NCBI RefSeq assembly: GCF_026151205.1
Contig: NC_087076.1
Coordinates: 14,371,675 to 14,431,674, forward strand
Direction of reading: 5' to 3'
From: Bolinopsis microptera
Lineage: Eukaryota; Ctenophora; Tentaculata; Lobata; Bolinopsidae
Length of the DNA: 60,000 bases
Shown: piece after piece, positions 56,789 through 60,000 of the stretch
How positions within the stretch are numbered: position 1 is the first letter of the stretch
Layout: the number at the start of each line of letters is the position of its first letter
The notes under the pieces: model-generated
Told to the model about the DNA's origin: nothing
Seen by the model: the letters and a program-made list of their open reading frames with translations, nothing else
Database searches by the model: none
Translations under genes and position numbers: made by a program

Positions 56789-58158
56789 GGCCAGAGGGGG
56801 GTAAGGGGTCAAAAAATTCTACCAAAATATTATTTTCTAAATCGATTTAATTTTTAATGACAAAAACATTGCCGCTATTCACATATTTGTAGCTGATTAA
56901 CTTTATTTTATAATTGAGGTTAACCGATTTTCACAAAATTGACTATACAATATTGAGGTTGATAAAATTGAGGTTAATATTTTATTACACGCCATAATTT
57001 TTTGTTATTTCGGTCAGCAAATGTAAACTCTAAATTTTAGGTTCATAATTGTCAGAAAAAATAATATCCAAACGTGATTAAATGAGGTTAGCCTCGTCTT
57101 TTAGATATAGCGAGAATAGATCAAATGATAGAGTTATTATTTTCATCGTAAGTTTACGGTATACACATTTTTAAATAGATGACGTGTTGATTGACTTTCT
57201 TTTATCTTGGGAAAATGAAAAAAATGAGGTTAACCAACACATTTTGGTACCGTAGGGAATATACATACAGTTCTTACTTATGTAATGTACCACAATATCG
57301 AAGTGAGGTATCTATTGGTATCACAATGCCTACAACTATAATCACGTGACAAAGGTGATTCGAACTGACCATATTTTAGTAGAAGATTTTACCCGTAAAT
57401 GGCTAAAAAATGAGGTTAACCTCTCATTTTTTGAATACCTGACTAGTCAATTACATGTTAACCTCAAAAACTTAATCGTTATACTGTGCAAATGTTTTAC
57501 TACATATATAATAACATTGATAAACCAATCCCAGTGTTATATGGTCTAAAGCGAGGTTAACAACCAAATTTTAAGCAGTTAGTGTTTACAGGAAGTCTTG
57601 GTTAACCTGATTTTTTACAATACAAGGACATTAACTACTGAAAGTAGCTAAAATCATTTAGGGGACGGCCAGGTCTGATCAAGCAAACGTTGTTAAGTGT
57701 ATAAAAAGTCCTAACTAACGAACTGTGAAACATTCCAGTGAATATTCAAAATTTTGAAAACACTAAATTGCATCTATCTCAAAACACATTTTTTGACCTT
57801 TCGATTCCTTAGTTGAGAAAACCGGCCACTGGTTAACCTCATAATTCAAGAACCGAGTCAAATAACAAAAATCGCTCACATAATAAATGAGGATTATTGT
57901 CTAAGGAACCACTGTACCAAACCTCAAGATCAGGGATTGGCCGGTTTTCTAAACTAAGGAATCGAAAGGTCAAAAAAGTTACAGCCGTTTAAAGATCCAG
58001 TTCAACATGTAATTACAGGTAAACCTCAAAATTTAGCGCGTGATATCTCAGGAACGCAAGGTCAGATTTTGATCTGTTTTTTTCTTCTTGTTCGTCTCCA
58101 GCAGCTATTATCAAATATGTGAAAACTAGAAAAGTTCCATTTACCCCCCCCTCTGGCC
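56789..58158. mobile_element. Non-autonomous TTAA-flanked element
   Basis: The left end is GGCCAGAGGGGGGTAA and the right end is its inverse with two more Gs in the run. TTAA abuts both ends (56785-56788 and 58159-58162), the target preferred by piggyBac and Kolobok-type transposons. The 1.37-kb interior has no transposase. It carries many GAGGTTAAC or GTTAACCTC words, and an internal inverted repeat (TGACCTTTCGATTCCTTAGT at 57795 and its inverse near 57970). Confidence 0.82.
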
Positions 58159-58495
58159 TTAACATCCTTCGTCACTATCCGAACTCAGAAATGGATCTTT
58201 ATCTCCACATTTCCTCGAAACAAGAAAGAGTCTACTCACGACCAGAACGACACTATCTTTGGTTTTATCCTTATGTACCCAGTGACATAAATTTAAAAAG
58301 GGACTAGGAATCCAGTCTGGAAAGAAAAAACGGCTACCATATATTTTTAAAACGACTACCATAAATTTTTCGGCCGGATAACGATTTCATTTTACTTTGC
58401 TAGTTATATTACAGAGGTTTAGTTATTCATTAGTATAGTTATTAATTCATTAGTATAGTTATTCATAATTGCCAAAAGATTGTGAAAGAATTCCT

Positions 58496-58562
58496 TTCCG
58501 GGTCTCGAACTCGCGATCTGCTAATGTAGTACCAACGGATTAACCAACTAGGCTACGATTCC
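58496..58562 (-). ncRNA. tRNA-derived SINE head
   Basis: On the minus strand TAGCCTAGTTGG fits an RNA polymerase III A box, and GAGTTCGAGACCC a B box about 35 bp later. The T-arm and acceptor stems do not close properly, so this is a SINE head or tRNA relic rather than a working tRNA. The body downstream is not clear. Confidence 0.6.
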
Positions 58563-58569
58563 ATGTACG

Positions 58570-59430
58570 CTTTTGTAATATTTACATATAGCTATTCGCG
58601 CGTTCCTGCAACTACCATACTACCATACTACCAAACAGTCCATACTACCATACTGGTAGTAGGAAAATCTTGGATCAAGTTAAGCGCAAGAACTAGGAAT
58701 CTGCAGGAATCTGGCATTTGCGCTCGATTCGAACATCTTCTCGGATAAATATAGAATTAAAGTACAGTGCGCGGCGTTACAGTGTGTAACAACCGAGAGC
58801 GACTATTTTAAAGTTGATTTAATAATTTTGTTGACAAAAATTAGTCGGCGTGGCTATGGAAATTAATATGGCTAGGAATTGGATTCTTAGATTCCTCACT
58901 TTATGTCACTGGGCTTATGTAGCAAAGAAACGTTTTATAAATCTTTACTCCACTGGGAAGTATGAATAAATTAATTTTTTTAAATGTTGCTGTTATTTAT
59001 GAATCTTAATATTTGATAAATTATTACTTGAATTAAATTTGATGGAGAAATAGTTACTGTATATTTTTCCATGTAGTGCGATGACACTTTGTAGACATTA
59101 GTGATGATGTTATGTCATAATTTTTACTTTACTTTACTTTACTTTAGTAAAACAAGTAAAATAAAGTATTTTATTTATTAGCAGTGCAATAAATAATATA
59201 AAATTATTCAAACAATATACACATAATTGTCACAATGACCCTATAATATAAAAACAACCCTTCAAAAAATCAATATATTCCCTATCTCAAATATTGGGAG
59301 AAACATTTGAATATTAAAGGATGAGGGGACCTTAGAATTTACTTCCAAATATTCGCGTTTAAGTCCTGTGAAAGTGTGTAGAATCAAAAAATACGCCGGA
59401 CTGTGTAATCGATAATTCGTGCAATATCAC
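58570..59430. other. AT-rich intergenic
   Basis: It contains short CATACTACC repeats at 58615-58660 and (ACTTT)n near 59125-59147. No gene is recognised. Confidence 0.4.
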
Positions 59431-59438
59431 GCCGCGCT

Positions 59439-59474
59439 CCTATTGGCTGATAGCAATTTTGGGCTGTGACGTCA
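59439..59474 (+). promoter_or_regulatory. Promoter-like cluster: ATTGG box and perfect CRE
   Basis: CCTATTGGCTGAT (inverted CCAAT) is followed 20 bp later by the perfect palindrome TGACGTCA at 59467-59474 and then a GCGCGCGC patch. This is a typical spacing for CREB/NF-Y driven promoters. It lies about 300 bp upstream of the only plausible start codon in the area. Confidence 0.45.
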
Positions 59475-59767
59475 CTTATGTGTTAAGACCAACGTGCGCG
59501 CGCACCCTTCGCTGGTGTCAACATTTTCAATTTTGTTCTGTTCTGTTTTAATTACGTCGTGTTACCTTTGGCGTTTGCGAGAGCAGTATCTTTGGTTTCA
59601 CTGAATAAGTCTAAGTTACGAATAATTCTCTTTAATAGTTAAATGTAACTCAGAAAGGCTTTCTTGTAGTTGTAGTAGGTATTTCTATTTATAAATAGCT
59701 AAGATAAGTAGCATCCGCTAACTAAACCACAAACTGCTATTTTGTTTTGACTTGTTTGAAACCCGAT

Positions 59768-59818
59768 ATGGACACAATTAAAAAGCGCCGCCACAGAAGA
59801 TCTAAAAAACGATTGAAT
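59768..59818 (+). CDS. Possible first coding exon of an unseen downstream gene
   Basis: ATGGACACAATTAAAAAGCG opens a 17-codon, very basic peptide (MDTIKKRRHRRSKKRLN) that runs into a possible donor AAT|GTATGA. Unspliced it stops after one more codon. Position below the CRE/CCAAT cluster supports it; there is no homology evidence. Confidence 0.3.
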
Positions 59819-60000
59819 GTATGATGTAGTAGAATACATTTAACTAGCTGGCCCTTGGCGCCTCTAGTCCTATCTGAGTACGCACGTGCGGTTTGACACT
59901 GCGCGTGTACCGGCCTTTAGTTGTACACTCATTTATAATTTACCGTTTTAGTTTGCTGTGACTTGAGTGTAAAGCGTAACGAATGTGGATGTGTTCGTCT

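Noticed and set aside
57346-57549. 67-codon frame inside the TTAA element
   Set aside because: No transposase motif; it overlaps the repeated GAGGTTAAC words and has random composition.
58496-58562. Functional tRNA gene
   Set aside because: A and B boxes are present but stems do not pair into a proper cloverleaf.

Overview
This is eukaryotic, animal-type DNA: AT-rich, with spliced genes that have GT-AG introns, TTAGGG-like runs, long microsatellites and many decayed transposons. I recognise two complete or near-complete conserved genes, both on the minus strand, by joining exons by hand and checking reading phase at each junction. One is a TALE homeobox gene of the MEIS/PREP (PKNOX) family (about 5.4-23.4 kb). 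The other is a HACD3-type 3-hydroxyacyl-CoA dehydratase with an N-terminal p23-like CS domain (37.8-51.0 kb). These genes, a D8C-type extracellular domain, mariner and a marine-invertebrate style reverse transcriptase suggest an invertebrate metazoan. I cannot name the phylum from the sequence alone.

Layout. 1-24 kb holds the MEIS/PREP gene in a long non-coding landscape. That landscape is unusually rich in CACGTG, CCAAT/ATTGG and TGACA(G) words, which often occur together in short modules. A (CT)n tract of about 390 bp sits in one intron. 24-30.4 kb has no recognised gene and carries patches of GC-rich dispersed repeats, short foldback elements and interstitial telomere-like repeats. 30.4-37.3 kb is a single insertion-like unit with matching terminal inverted repeats and a 6-bp target duplication. 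It is filled with a GGA-rich higher-order minisatellite of about 6.2 kb.

37.8-51.0 kb is the HACD3-like gene: 12 coding exons, 407 codons, all 11 junctions in phase. Three apparently intronless genes on the same strand lie inside its introns: a secreted 281-aa protein, a D8C-ectodomain membrane protein split by a one-base frame change, and a two-pass membrane protein with basic repeats. 51.4-54.9 kb is a broken retroelement reverse transcriptase interrupted by a decayed mariner element with very long inverted repeats. 56.8-58.2 kb is a non-autonomous element flanked by TTAA and studded with a GAGGTTAAC motif. A tRNA-derived SINE fragment follows. The window ends with a promoter-like region (ATTGG plus a perfect CRE) and a possible first coding exon.

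How the genes work together: the homeobox gene would encode a nuclear transcription factor and the HACD3-like gene an ER enzyme of very-long-chain fatty acid elongation. I see no pathway link between them. The notable architecture is the gene nesting in HACD3 and the dense motif landscape around the homeobox gene.
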